Positions 54,639 through 63,491 of a DNA stretch of 64,000 bases are shown here, piece after piece. Origin of the DNA: an uncultured Alphaproteobacteria bacterium (GTDB lineage: Bacteria > Pseudomonadota > Alphaproteobacteria > HIMB59 > GCA-002718135); assembly GCA_902618015.1 (NCBI GenBank), contig CACMYX010000001.1:1-64000 (forward strand). The letters are read 5' to 3'. Within the stretch, counting starts at the first letter, position 1; every line of letters begins with the position of its first letter. Below the pieces are notes generated by a model. The model ran no database searches and had not been told where the DNA came from. It saw nothing but the letters and a program-made list of their open reading frames with translations. The translations under genes were made by a program, and so were the position numbers.

Positions 54639-57566
54639 ATGACAAATACAATTCAAATTCTCTCCATTGAGAAGACAGGTAAAGAAAGTTCACTACAAAA
54701 AGAACACAATAATAAATCCATCAAAATTATAGATGGATATTTCTTTTCGACAAATCTTGATGATCAAAAGTTTACTAAAATAAGTAAACTGATTTCTAAT
54801 GACGTTTCTCAAACAATATTAACTAAAAAAAATGTAAATAAGGTTTTATCTAGTTATAGTAATTTTAACTGGGTTGTAGAAATAAAATTTTTACCAGGTG
54901 TAACTGATAATATTGCTACAACTGTAAAAGAAATAATCAAAGATAATCTTAAAAGTAGTTTTAAAAGCTTTGAACTTGGTTCAACAAAAATTATTTTAAT
55001 AAAAGGAAGAAAAGAAGATATTACCAAAATATCTAAAAATGAAGCAAATCCCTTAATTCAAACAATTAAGATTTATCCATTTAAAAAATATTTAAATAAT
55101 TTTAAAAAAAATCAATTTAAAATAGAAAAGGTAAAATTACCGAAAAAAAAATATAGTAAAAAAGAAATTAATTTAAATATTTCTGATCATCAACTCAGTC
55201 TTATTGGTAAACTTGGTATTGAAGAAAATGATAAATCTAGAAGGGGAACACTTGGCTTAGATCTAGAATCTTTAAAAGCCATAAGAAATTATTTTTCCAC
55301 TATAAAACGTAAACCAACAGATGTAGAAATTGAAACATTAGCACAGACGTGGTCCGAGCACTGTAAACACAAAATATTTTCAGCTAAGATTGATGACATT
55401 CACGAAGGTATATTTAAAAAATACATTAAAGGCGCTACTGAAAAAATTATTCAATTAAGAAAAGATAATTTTTGTGTTTCTCTTTTTACGGATAATGCCG
55501 GCGGAATAGAATTTAATAAAGATTGGATTATTTGTCATAAAGTTGAAACACATAATACACCTTCAGCCTTAGATCCTTTTGGTGGTGCAATCACAGGAAT
55601 TGTTGGTGTAAATAGGGATTGTCTTGGATTTGGGAAAGGAGCAAAACCTATAGCAAATACGTATGCATATTATTTAGCAGACCCAAATAAAAAATATCAA
55701 TTGTATCGTCAAAAAAATAAGGATCCAATGCTTCCAGCAAATTTTATTGCTAAGGGTATTATCAGTGGTGTTAGAGTTGGGGGAAATTGTTCAGGTATTC
55801 CTACACCTCAAGGTAATGTGTATTTTGATGATCGGTTTGCGGGAAAACCTCTTGTGTTTTGTGGAACAGTTGGGATTATTCCAAAAAAAATAAAAGGAAA
55901 ATTATCACATAAGAAGAAAGCTAATCCAGGAGATATCATACTAATGGCTGGAGGTAGAGTGGGAAAAGATGGTATTCACGGTGCAACATTTTCTTCAGAG
56001 GAATTAGATCCTAATAGTCCAGTTTCTGCCGTACAAATTGGTGATCCAATAACACAAAAGAAAATGTCTGATGTCATAATTAGAGAATTGCGTGATGAAA
56101 ATCTTTATTCAAGCATAACAGATAATGGAGCGGGAGGATTATCATCATCAATTGGAGAAATGGCAAAAGAGAGTGGTGGTTTTATAGTTAATCTTGAAAA
56201 AGTTCCTCTCAAATATAATGGATTATATCCTTGGGAGATTTGGGTTTCTGAATCGCAAGAAAGAATGACACTAGCAGTACCTCCAGCGAACGTAAAAAAA
56301 GTTATAAAGAGATTTAATGCAAGAGGTGTGGAAGCAACAATAATTGGTAAGTTTATTAAAAAAGAAAAAGCTATAGTAAAATATAATAAAACTGAAATTC
56401 TCAATTTAGATATGGAATTTCTTCATGAAGGTTATCCTAAATTAAATTTAAAAACATCTTTTCCAAAAATTAAAAAAGAAAAGAAAAAAATAATTAAAAA
56501 AAGTTCCTTGATAGATAAATTACATAAACTTCTCTCTAGTCCAAATATTGTATCAAAAGAATTTATAGCCACGCAATATGATCACGAAGTACAAGCTAGC
56601 TCTATTATAAAACCATTACAAGGCGAAGGCAGAGTTTTTGGAAATGCTACTGCTATCAAACCTCTATTTGATGATGAAAAATCAATAGCTCTTTCTCAAG
56701 CTGCTTATCCTCAGTACGCCGAAACAAGTCCTTATGATATGGCTGGGTGTTCTATTGATACAGCATATAAAAATTTAATTGTAAGTGGTGCTAACTCAAA
56801 AAAAATTGCAATTCTTGATAACTTTTGTTGGTGCAGCTCGGATGAACCTGATCGCTTATATCAATTGAAAGAAGCAGCAAAAGCTTGTTATGATTATGCC
56901 GTTGCTTACAAAACACCTTTTATTTCAGGAAAAGATAGTATGTTTAATGATTTTAAAGGTTTTGATAAAACTGGAAAATCAGTAAAAATTTCAATACCTC
57001 CAACATTGCTTATTTCTTCCATTGGGGTTGTAGATAAAATTTCACACTTAACAAAAATAACACCAGATGATGGTGATATACTTTTAGTTTTAGGAAATAC
57101 CCGTAATGAATTACAGGATAGTGTTTATTCCAAAATTATAGGTTGTGAAAAATCAAAAAATCCAGTTGTAAATAGCAAGGATGCACTTCGCACATATAGA
57201 AATTTTGAAAAAGCTAATAAACTTAGAATTATAAATTCTGCAATTGGAATAGATTTGGGTGGACTTGGAATTGCAGTTACAAAGATGGCAATAGCTTCAA
57301 AGAAAGGTTTAACTATTGATTTAAAACTAAAAAATAAAATCTCAGTTGACCAATTTTTATTTTCTGAAACACAAAGTAGAATTCTTGTTTCAATGAAAAA
57401 AAATAAGTTAGCCAATTTTAAAAAAATATTTAAAGCTTCTGATTATACAATTATTGGTAAATGTACGGACTCAGATGTAATTGAGTTTAAAGATAACAAA
57501 AAAATTATGAGAGGTAAAATTTCAGATTTTGCAAAGTCATACAAACAAAATATTAAAGGAATATGA
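54639..57566 (+). CDS. purL: Phosphoribosylformylglycinamidine synthase, PurS-PurL-type fusion
   Basis: A 975-residue FGAM synthetase without a glutaminase domain. The first 200 residues contain a PurS-like segment (KFLPGVTDNIATTVKEII near residues 87-104), then ETLAQTWSEHCKHKIFSAKI near 231-250, VETHNTPSALDPFGGAITGIVG, cut, the DNGAGGLSSSIGEMA loop near 495-509, and a second PurM-like half with SGKDSMFNDF. It is longer than the alphaproteobacterial PurL (about 740) and shorter than the E. coli enzyme (about 1295, with glutaminase). Ammonia comes from PurQ, whose ATG overlaps its stop by 4 bases. Confidence 0.92.
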   Translation: MTNTIQILSIEKTGKESSLQKEHNNKSIKIIDGYFFSTNLDDQKFTKISKLISNDVSQTILTKKNVNKVLSSYSNFNWVVEIKFLPGVTDNIATTVKEIIKDNLKSSFKSFELGSTKIILIKGRKEDITKISKNEANPLIQTIKIYPFKKYLNNFKKNQFKIEKVKLPKKKYSKKEINLNISDHQLSLIGKLGIEENDKSRRGTLGLDLESLKAIRNYFSTIKRKPTDVEIETLAQTWSEHCKHKIFSAKIDDIHEGIFKKYIKGATEKIIQLRKDNFCVSLFTDNAGGIEFNKDWIICHKVETHNTPSALDPFGGAITGIVGVNRDCLGFGKGAKPIANTYAYYLADPNKKYQLYRQKNKDPMLPANFIAKGIISGVRVGGNCSGIPTPQGNVYFDDRFAGKPLVFCGTVGIIPKKIKGKLSHKKKANPGDIILMAGGRVGKDGIHGATFSSEELDPNSPVSAVQIGDPITQKKMSDVIIRELRDENLYSSITDNGAGGLSSSIGEMAKESGGFIVNLEKVPLKYNGLYPWEIWVSESQERMTLAVPPANVKKVIKRFNARGVEATIIGKFIKKEKAIVKYNKTEILNLDMEFLHEGYPKLNLKTSFPKIKKEKKKIIKKSSLIDKLHKLLSSPNIVSKEFIATQYDHEVQASSIIKPLQGEGRVFGNATAIKPLFDDEKSIALSQAAYPQYAETSPYDMAGCSIDTAYKNLIVSGANSKKIAILDNFCWCSSDEPDRLYQLKEAAKACYDYAVAYKTPFISGKDSMFNDFKGFDKTGKSVKISIPPTLLISSIGVVDKISHLTKITPDDGDILLVLGNTRNELQDSVYSKIIGCEKSKNPVVNSKDALRTYRNFEKANKLRIINSAIGIDLGGLGIAVTKMAIASKKGLTIDLKLKNKISVDQFLFSETQSRILVSMKKNKLANFKKIFKASDYTIIGKCTDSDVIEFKDNKKIMRGKISDFAKSYKQNIKGI

Positions 57567-58327
57567 ACGTATTAGTCTTGTCAGGTTATGGTATTAATTG
57601 TGAAAATGAAACACTACATGCATTTGAAGTAGTAGGATTTAAAGGAAAAATTATTCATATTAATGATCTGATTCAAAATCCTAAACAACTTAATAACTAT
57701 CAAGTATTCGCTATACCTGGTGGTTTTTCGTATGGCGATGATACAGGTTCAGGAAATGCAATGGCGAAAAAAATTATGACCAATTTGTATGATCAGCTAA
57801 TAGATTTTTCATTAAAAGATAAATTAATTTTAGGCATTTGTAATGGATGCCAAATATTAATTAATCTTGGATTAGTTCCAAGCCTAAATAAAAAAGATCC
57901 AGAAGTAGCATTGATTGAAAATAAATCTGGTAGCTATGAGTGTCGATGGGTTGATGTAAAAGTAAGTAATAATAAATCACCATGGCTAGAAAATATTAGT
58001 ACGCTCAACTTACCTGTTGCCCATCAAGAAGGGCAATTTATGATACCTATTAATCTACTAAAAAGTATCAAAGCGAATAACCTTATTGGTTTGCAATACA
58101 TTAATCATCATAAAAAATTAGCCAAAGGTCAATTTCCTTTTAATCCGAATGGATCTAAAGATGATATCGCGGCGCTAACAAATCAAAATGGTAATGTTCT
58201 TGCAATGATGCCTCATCCTGAAAGAGCATTTTATCATTATCATATTCCCAATTGGCAAAGTAAAACCTTAAAAAAATTTGGGGATGGATATAAAATTTTT
58301 ATGAACGCAAAAAAATTCTTTGCATAA
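57563..58327 (+). CDS. purQ: Phosphoribosylformylglycinamidine synthase glutaminase subunit
   Basis: A 254-residue class I glutamine amidotransferase feeding ammonia to PurL. FAIPGGFSYGDDTGSG near residues 51-66, the nucleophile in LGICNGCQILINLG near 92-105, VAHQEGQFMIP and the His-Glu pair in MMPHPERAFYH near 215-225 are all present. It is somewhat longer than the 220-230 residues of standard PurQ. It is coupled to purL by an ATGA overlap and ends one base before the convergent mutY. Confidence 0.94.
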   Translation: MNVLVLSGYGINCENETLHAFEVVGFKGKIIHINDLIQNPKQLNNYQVFAIPGGFSYGDDTGSGNAMAKKIMTNLYDQLIDFSLKDKLILGICNGCQILINLGLVPSLNKKDPEVALIENKSGSYECRWVDVKVSNNKSPWLENISTLNLPVAHQEGQFMIPINLLKSIKANNLIGLQYINHHKKLAKGQFPFNPNGSKDDIAALTNQNGNVLAMMPHPERAFYHYHIPNWQSKTLKKFGDGYKIFMNAKKFFA

Positions 58328-58328
58328 A

Positions 58329-59378
58329 TTATACTGCTATATCTACTATTTTTTTCATCACAGTTGGCATTCTAGATCTAGAATAAGACGATTTCTTTAT
58401 CCAATTACTTTTTGATAATTTTGCTTTTTTAACATTGCCATAAAAAATTTCTGTTTCTAAATCAAAATGACTAAATGAATATTCAAATGACCCTTTAGAT
58501 TGTAATTTTGTTTTTATTTTTTGTATATCTTGATCAGTGGTTAATAATTTCTTATTTTTAACCCAGACATCATTTGGTACTTCAAGCATCGAGGCCAACA
58601 TTCCTTTATTTGGTCTACTTCGCACAAGGATTTCATTCTTTTCATTCACAATTACATAAGCTCTTGTATACTTTATAGGCTTAGTAGTTTTCTTTTTTAG
58701 TTTTAAAGGAATTTTATGCTGTAAATTTTTTTTATATGATTGGCAAAATTTATTAATTCCACAAATATTACATTTAGGGTTTCTTGGAAGACAGATCTCT
58801 GATCCGTAATCCATAAAAGACTGAATTAAATTTGAAGAGTATTTATCTGAGATGAATTTTTTTCCTAAATCTTTAAGTTTATTTTTGACTTTATTAATTG
58901 GTTTATCGATAGCATATAACCTAACCAAAATTCTCTCAATATTAGCATCAAGTGGCATAACTGATTGATTGAATCCTATTCCAAGAATTGCTTTTGCTGT
59001 GTAATCTCCAATGCCAGGAAGCTGGATGAGTTCGTCATAAGTTTTTGGTATGTTATTTTTAAAATTTTTATGAATTATTTTTGCAGACTTTAATAAATTT
59101 CTTGCCCTTGAATAATAACCAAGGCCTGACCAGAACTTTAAAATATGTGGCTCTGAAGTTTGCGCTAATTTATTTAGTGAAGGCCATTTTAAAATAAAAT
59201 CATTAAATTTATTTTTTACGGTATTTACTGTTGTTTGTTGGAGCATATATTCACTTACAAACACAAAGTATGGATCAGGTAAATTTAGAGTATTTTTCTT
59301 CCGCCACGGTAAATTTCTGGCATTCACAGAATACCATTGAAGCAAAAAATTTATTACTTGTGTTTTGTGTTTAAACAT
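58329..59378 (-). CDS. mutY: Adenine DNA glycosylase
   Basis: A 349-residue HhH-GPD glycosylase that removes adenine mispaired with 8-oxoguanine. WYSVNARNLPWR is near residues 15-26, SEYMLQQTTVNTV near 43-55, the helix-hairpin-helix and catalytic Asp in LIQLPGIGDYTAKAILG near 121-137, and the [4Fe-4S] cysteines fit C-X6-C-X2-C-X5-C (ICLPRNPKCNICGINKFC) near 191-208. A NUDIX-like 8-oxoG recognition domain follows. Its start faces the DciA-like gene across a short gap. Confidence 0.94.
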   Translation of the reverse strand: MFKHKTQVINFLLQWYSVNARNLPWRKKNTLNLPDPYFVFVSEYMLQQTTVNTVKNKFNDFILKWPSLNKLAQTSEPHILKFWSGLGYYSRARNLLKSAKIIHKNFKNNIPKTYDELIQLPGIGDYTAKAILGIGFNQSVMPLDANIERILVRLYAIDKPINKVKNKLKDLGKKFISDKYSSNLIQSFMDYGSEICLPRNPKCNICGINKFCQSYKKNLQHKIPLKLKKKTTKPIKYTRAYVIVNEKNEILVRSRPNKGMLASMLEVPNDVWVKNKKLLTTDQDIQKIKTKLQSKGSFEYSFSHFDLETEIFYGNVKKAKLSKSNWIKKSSYSRSRMPTVMKKIVDIAV

Positions 59379-59411
59379 ATTGCTTTCATATTTAGGTACT
59401 ATAAATTATTT

Positions 59412-59933
59412 ATGCATATGGACAAAAAAAATATAAAGCAAAAAAGAACATTTGTTCCACAATCTATTGGCGATACTCTGAGGAAAGTTAATAGAAAATT
59501 TTCCTCTAAATATAATCGTACAGAATTTATAATTAACTCCAAATGGCCGGAAATTGCTGGTAGTTATTTTAAAGAATATTCAGAGCCATTAAATGTTTCA
59601 AGGCTGCGTGATTTTGAAAATGATTTAGGTGAGACGATATATAAAAATTATCTAAATGTGAGTGTTGCCCCAGCCGCAGCCATTGAATTTCAACACTTTA
59701 AGGATACTATAATTGAAAAAATTAATACTTATTTTGGCTATAAAGCTATAATAGACTTGAGAATTCATCAAAATTACATACCTAAATATACTCATATGAA
59801 ACAAAGCAAGAAAAAACAAATAGATAAAGATGACATAGAATTTGTTAAACAAAATGTTAAAGAATTTCAAAATTCTGATTTAAAAAAATCACTATTAAAT
59901 TTAGGTAATAAAATTACAACTGAGGACAAATAA
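59412..59933 (+). CDS. DUF721/DciA-like protein
   Basis: A 173-residue basic protein of the DUF721 group. Some members (DciA) load or assist the replicative helicase DnaB. IGDTLRKVNRKFSSKY and INSKWPEIAGSYFKEYSEPL are the family N-terminal helices, and the central strand-rich part (NYLNVSVAPAAAIEFQHFK, then FGYKAIIDLRIHQ) matches the KH-like domain. The frame is open back to 59337; ATG 59412 or 59418 gives the usual N-terminus. It shares one base with the DsbA-like gene that follows, as in many alphaproteobacteria where it lies by mutY, a thioredoxin-like gene and smc. Confidence 0.78.
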   Translation: MHMDKKNIKQKRTFVPQSIGDTLRKVNRKFSSKYNRTEFIINSKWPEIAGSYFKEYSEPLNVSRLRDFENDLGETIYKNYLNVSVAPAAAIEFQHFKDTIIEKINTYFGYKAIIDLRIHQNYIPKYTHMKQSKKKQIDKDDIEFVKQNVKEFQNSDLKKSLLNLGNKITTEDK

Positions 59934-60544
59934 TGAAAATTAAAATTTTATTTATTTCTATCATACTATCACTACTTTTTATTAATGCCAACGCAGCTGA
60001 AAACTCAATACTAGATGTCAAAGATAATGATTTTTATATTGGTGAGGAAAATGCTCCAATCACAATTATAGAATATGCTTCAATGTCTTGTAGTCACTGT
60101 GCAGATTTTCATAATGATACTCTAGGGGAATTAAAAAAAGAGTTTATTGATACTGGTAAAGTTAAGTTTATTTTTCGTGATTTCCCATTTAATTATCCTG
60201 CTCTTGCTGGAAGTATGATTTTAAGATGTGTCCCAGAAAATGTGAGATACGATTACATGAATGGCCTTTATAAGCTCCAAAATAATTGGGTTAATAGAGA
60301 TCATTCCAAAACAAAATCTGAGTTATACAAAATAATGCAAAGCGGTGGTATGCAGCAAGAGGACTTTGATGCATGTTTAAGTAATGTTGAATTAGAGAAT
60401 CAGTTACTTGAGGGTGTAATGGAAGCTCAAAGAGAATATAAAATAGGTTCCACCCCTTCATTTATTATTAATGGAGTACTTTATTCCGGGAATAAAAACA
60501 TAAAAGAGTTTAGACAAATCATCGATAAAATATTATCACAATAG
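59933..60544 (+). CDS. DsbA-family thiol:disulfide protein
   Basis: A 203-residue periplasmic thioredoxin-fold protein with signal peptide (KILFISIILSLLFINANA). The redox motif is CSHC in YASMSCSHCADFH near residues 56-60, followed by the alpha-helical insertion and the cis-proline strand GSTPSFIINGVLYSG near residues 172-186. It introduces or shuffles disulfides in exported proteins; the Cys-rich protein at 11500 would be one candidate client. It is coupled to the DciA-like gene (TAATG) and followed directly by smc. Confidence 0.88.
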   Translation: MKIKILFISIILSLLFINANAAENSILDVKDNDFYIGEENAPITIIEYASMSCSHCADFHNDTLGELKKEFIDTGKVKFIFRDFPFNYPALAGSMILRCVPENVRYDYMNGLYKLQNNWVNRDHSKTKSELYKIMQSGGMQQEDFDACLSNVELENQLLEGVMEAQREYKIGSTPSFIINGVLYSGNKNIKEFRQIIDKILSQ

Positions 60545-60547
60545 TTG

Positions 60548-63193
60548 ATGATTAATTTTAGGACCCTTAAAGTCAAAGGCTTTAAGTCTTTCGTTGAACC
60601 AACAGAAATTTTGATTGAAAATGGTTTAACAGGTATTGTGGGGCCAAATGGATGTGGTAAATCCAATCTCGTTGAAGCTTTTAGGTTCGTTATGGGTGAA
60701 CTTTCTCCTAAACAAATGAGAGGAAGCGAATTAGATGATGTTATCTTTAATGGCACAGATGACAGACCAGCTTGGGATATTGCTGAAGTTTCAATAGATT
60801 TAGATAATAAAGCAAGAAAAGCTCCTAGTATTTTTAATGAAAGTGACACGATTGAAGTCACTAGAAGAATTTGGCGAGGTGAAGGATCAGAATATAGGGT
60901 TAATGGCAAAGAAGTCCGATTAAAGGATGTACAATTATTATTTGCTGATGCAGCAACAGGTGCTCGTTCAACATCAATGGTCAGTCAAGGTAGAGTTGGT
61001 GCCATTATAGCCGCTAAGCCTGAGCAAAGAAGAACGTTGCTGGAAGAAGCTGCAGGAATTACAGGTCTACATTCAAGACGACACGAAGCTGAATTACGAT
61101 TAAATGCTACTGAAAATAACTTAGAGCGTGTTAAGGACGTATTAAAAGCACAAGATGAACAACTAACAATATTAAAGAAACAGTCTAAACAAGCTGAAAG
61201 ATATAAGTACATCCAAAAAGATATTACAAAAGCAAGAGCTAGATTATTTTATAAAAAGTGGATTGATGAAAAAGATAAATTAAAAAATGCTAATGAAAAA
61301 ATTCAATCCGAAACAAATGCTGTAAATGACCAAACACAAGTTGTTGCACAAATAAATGTCGAATTTGAAAAAGTTCAAGAAAGCCTTCCAAACCTTAGAG
61401 TCCAAGAAAGTAAGGTTGCAGCTGAACTGCAAAAATATTCTATTAGTTTAGAAAACCAAGAAAAAGAAATTGAAAGAGCGAATATTGCAGTAGACGAAAC
61501 AAAAGTCCGTATAGAACAAATTAAAAATGACATTGATAGAGAAAAATTTTTATTTGAAGATGCAAAACAAAATCTTGAAAGAGTACAAGAAGAAAAATCA
61601 ATACTTTTAAAACAACAAGGTGATCTTTTTATTCAAACTGATGATGATCTAAATAATGAAAATATTTCTAATAAAAAAAATAATAACCCAATAATTGATT
61701 ATCTAGACTTTGAAGATGGTCTTGAGCAAGCAATTGCTGCAGTTTTTTCAGATGAGTTAATTGCATCTATCGATGAAGAACAAAGTATTTTTTGGAGAAA
61801 ATTAGATGTGGAAGATTCTTCATTTAATTCAGAAATTACTAAATTTTCTTCTCTAATCAAAGCACCAGATAATTTGAAAAAGAAATTAGAATTTGTTGGA
61901 TTAATAGAAAATAAGGAAAATGTTTTAGAAATTCAAAAAACTTTAAAACCAGGGCAAATATTAGTGAGCAAACTAGGAGAAATTTGGAGATGGGATGGAT
62001 ATGTATCCAAAGGTAAACAAAATAATTCTACTAAAGCCATATTAGAGCAACTAAAAAATAGAAGAATAAAGCAATTAAGTGCTGAAGAAAAACAATGGAA
62101 TGATATTTCTGCAAAAGCAAATCAAAGAATAGAAGAATTAAATTCAAGGCAAAATACATTAATGAGTGAATTATCTAATCTCCAATCCGTTCCTGAAGAT
62201 GTATCAAGTGAAAAATTAAAAATACAAAAGCTGATTGATGAAAATAAGACTTCTTATGAGCAAATAGCTGAGCAGCTTCGTCAAACTGAACAAAATTCTA
62301 ATGAAATCAATAAGAAATTAAAATTAGAAGAAATTAAATTAAATGAACTACGAGAAGAGAGAATCAGAACTGAAGGTCAAATTAATACGATTAATGAAGC
62401 AATTAAATTATTATCAACTCAGGTAAAAGAAAGATTGAGTATAGAACTAGAAGAACTTTACAATATTGGAGAAATCAATCCAAATAAAATTTTGGGTGAG
62501 ACTAATGATTTAGAAAAAAAATTAGAAAGACTAATTGCTGAGCAAGAACGTCTAGGTGGTGTTAATCTTCTAGCAGAACAAGAATCCAAAGATTTAGAAG
62601 AAAAAGTAAATACGATAAAGAAAGATCAAAGTGACCTTTTAAGTGCAATTGCAAAACTAAGAGAAGCAATTGATTCACTTAATACAGAAGGTAGACAACG
62701 TTTACTTGCTGCATATGGAATAGTGAATGAAAATTTTCAAAAATTATTTACCAGGTTGTTTGGTGGTGGCAAGGCTTATCTAAAATTTACAGATGAATCA
62801 GATCCCCTTCAAGCTGGTTTAGAAATATTTGCTAGTCCTCCCGGAAAAAAATTACAAAATCTAAATTTACTTTCTGGTGGTGAGCAGGCTCTTACTGCAT
62901 TATCATTATTATTTGCTGTATTTTTATCAAACCCAGCTCCAATTTGTGTACTCGATGAGGTTGATGCACCATTAGATGATACTAATGTTGATAGATTTTG
63001 TTCATTAGTAGAGGAAATAGCAAAAACTTCTTCAACAAAATTCTTAGTTATAACTCATCATAGAATGACAATGGCAAGAGTAAATAGATTATTTGGTGTT
63101 ACCATGCCTGAGAAAGGTGTATCACAATTAGTTTCTGTTGATCTTGAAAAAGCAATCGAGATAAAAGAGCAAGATACTACAAATGAATTATAA
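60548..63193 (+). CDS. smc: Chromosome segregation protein SMC, short-armed
   Basis: An 881-residue SMC ATPase. Walker A is GPNGCGKSNLVEAF near residue 35, a coiled coil runs from about 160 to 380, a hinge from about 381 to 500 (DYLDFEDGLEQAIAAVF, then GQILVSKLGEIWRWDGYV), a second coil from about 500 to 715, then the signature LLSGGEQALTALSLLFA and Walker B CVLDEVDAPLDD. Standard SMC is near 1150-1190 residues; both arms here are roughly 100 residues shorter. It organises and segregates the chromosome with ScpAB. TTG 60545 is a weaker alternative start, directly after the DsbA stop. atpI overlaps its end. Confidence 0.92.
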   Translation: MINFRTLKVKGFKSFVEPTEILIENGLTGIVGPNGCGKSNLVEAFRFVMGELSPKQMRGSELDDVIFNGTDDRPAWDIAEVSIDLDNKARKAPSIFNESDTIEVTRRIWRGEGSEYRVNGKEVRLKDVQLLFADAATGARSTSMVSQGRVGAIIAAKPEQRRTLLEEAAGITGLHSRRHEAELRLNATENNLERVKDVLKAQDEQLTILKKQSKQAERYKYIQKDITKARARLFYKKWIDEKDKLKNANEKIQSETNAVNDQTQVVAQINVEFEKVQESLPNLRVQESKVAAELQKYSISLENQEKEIERANIAVDETKVRIEQIKNDIDREKFLFEDAKQNLERVQEEKSILLKQQGDLFIQTDDDLNNENISNKKNNNPIIDYLDFEDGLEQAIAAVFSDELIASIDEEQSIFWRKLDVEDSSFNSEITKFSSLIKAPDNLKKKLEFVGLIENKENVLEIQKTLKPGQILVSKLGEIWRWDGYVSKGKQNNSTKAILEQLKNRRIKQLSAEEKQWNDISAKANQRIEELNSRQNTLMSELSNLQSVPEDVSSEKLKIQKLIDENKTSYEQIAEQLRQTEQNSNEINKKLKLEEIKLNELREERIRTEGQINTINEAIKLLSTQVKERLSIELEELYNIGEINPNKILGETNDLEKKLERLIAEQERLGGVNLLAEQESKDLEEKVNTIKKDQSDLLSAIAKLREAIDSLNTEGRQRLLAAYGIVNENFQKLFTRLFGGGKAYLKFTDESDPLQAGLEIFASPPGKKLQNLNLLSGGEQALTALSLLFAVFLSNPAPICVLDEVDAPLDDTNVDRFCSLVEEIAKTSSTKFLVITHHRMTMARVNRLFGVTMPEKGVSQLVSVDLEKAIEIKEQDTTNEL

Positions 63194-63470
63194 AAATAAA
63201 AATTTAGAAGAATTAGGTAAAAAAATTGATAATTTAGATAATCAAAATAAAGAACCTAATATTAAAAAAAAAGAAAGTGGTGCTGGATTTGGTTTTAAAA
63301 TTAGTACAGAAATTATAGCTGCACTAGTGGTTGGAGTTGGAATTGGGCTTATTGTGGATAATTACTTTAATACTAAACCTATAGGGTTAATTATTTTCTT
63401 CATATTTGGCGCATTAGCTGGATTTTTGAACGTTTATCGTGTAATGCGTCGCATTGAAAAGCAAAGGTAA
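63183..63470 (+). CDS. atpI: ATP synthase protein I (AtpI)
   Basis: A 95-residue membrane protein with a charged N-terminus and two helices. The glycine-rich first helix (EIIAALVVGVGIGLIVDNYF, near residues 43-62) and GLIIFFIFGALAGFLNVYRV near 69-88 match AtpI, which lies at the head of alphaproteobacterial F0 operons and may help c-ring assembly or Mg2+ supply. It overlaps smc by 11 bases and is followed 21 bases later by atpB, fixing the assignment. Confidence 0.88.
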   Translation: MNYKNKNLEELGKKIDNLDNQNKEPNIKKKESGAGFGFKISTEIIAALVVGVGIGLIVDNYFNTKPIGLIIFFIFGALAGFLNVYRVMRRIEKQR

Positions 63471-63491
63471 TTTTAATATTCAATAACAATT

